Assembly (NCBI RefSeq): GCF_900156165.1
Contig: NZ_FTMY01000015.1
Location: 62,001 to 126,000 of the forward strand
Direction: 5' to 3'
Source of the DNA: Pseudacidovorax sp. RU35E
Lineage (GTDB): Bacteria > Pseudomonadota > Gammaproteobacteria > Burkholderiales > Burkholderiaceae_C
DNA length: 64,000 nt
Part shown: piece by piece, positions 63,841 through 64,000 of the stretch
Layout: every line of letters starts with the position of its first letter
Position numbering within the stretch: the stretch's first letter is position 1
The notes under the pieces: model-generated
Databases searched by the model: none
The model's input: the letters and a program-made list of their open reading frames with translations, nothing else
What the model was told of the DNA's origin: nothing
Translations under genes and position numbers: made by a program

Positions 63841-64000
63841 GTGAAAGACTTCCTCCGCCACCAACTCGAACGCTTCGCCCAGCGCCTGGAAGAGCTGGAC
63901 TTCCTGCTCTCCCGCGAGGACATCATGGCCGACATGGCGCAGTACCGCGCCATCTCGCGCGAGCACGCCGAGGTCACGGCCATCGCGGGCCGCTGGGCGC
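63841..64000 (+). CDS. prfA: Peptide chain release factor 1, N-terminal part only
   Basis: The last 160 bp of the window encode VKDFLRHQLERFAQRLEELD and onward to the edge: the helical N-terminal domain of RF1, with LLSREDIMADMAQYRAISREH matching the family. RF1 ends translation at UAA and UAG. The GTG at 63841 is used as start; it has little ribosome-binding sequence in view. The hemA-prfA order supports the call. The PxT and GGQ motifs lie outside the window. Confidence 0.88.
   Translation, partial: MKDFLRHQLERFAQRLEELDFLLSREDIMADMAQYRAISREHAEVTAIAGRWA

Overview
The window is GC-rich chromosomal DNA, densely coded on both strands. The content fits a betaproteobacterium of order Burkholderiales, most likely Comamonadaceae. 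This rests on gene content and order recalled from that group (ubiE, a Tim44-like gene, ubiJ and ubiB; fmdB, DUF502, aspS and nudB; ugpBAECQ; hemA with prfA; scpA after a DUF3460 gene), not on a database search. I see no tRNA or rRNA genes, CRISPR arrays, insertion sequences or prophage. Both ends cut genes: apbC at the left and prfA at the right.

Layout. 1-6300: start of apbC, then an accessory haem-copper oxidase locus (subunit II, a fused subunit I+III, a small membrane protein, CtaG) with DUF2231 and CopD-like membrane genes. 6600-16550: housekeeping genes (an SnoaL-like protein, YceH, isocitrate dehydrogenase, metG, a secreted hydrolase, two lipoproteins, scpA, gpsA, secB, grxC, a rhodanese). 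16600-19750: gpmA, a C-terminal processing protease and a MoeB/ThiF-type enzyme. 19760-27120: a probable envelope or stress-response block: an AsmA-like protein, a receiver-only regulator, a NarL-type regulator divergent from a CHASE3 histidine kinase, then DUF1328, YqjD-like, YqjE-like, an unknown membrane protein and a ferritin-like protein.

27150-46340 is almost entirely minus strand: DUF429, folE with a BLUF photoreceptor gene, an EEP hydrolase, nudB, aspS, DUF502, fmdB, a sodium/solute symporter, the ubiquinone genes ubiB, ubiJ and ubiE with a Tim44-like gene, DUF971, HIT, a 1292-residue FAD/iron-sulfur oxidoreductase, VOC, DUF488 and serA. 46540-51630 is a complete glycerol-3-phosphate uptake operon, ugpBAECQ, with a Pho-box-like sequence in front of it. 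51700-54170 is a large MscS-type channel.

54200-62020 is the most distinctive accessory region. It is a five-gene minus-strand run of a TetR regulator, an SdsA1-like alkylsulfatase, a GMC oxidoreductase, an arylsulfatase-family enzyme and a tricarboxylate-type binding protein, headed by a near-perfect 28-bp palindrome. I read it as a regulated pathway that desulfates organic sulfate esters, oxidises the released alcohol and helps import a carboxylate; the substrate is unknown. The window ends with a small membrane protein, hemA and the start of prfA.
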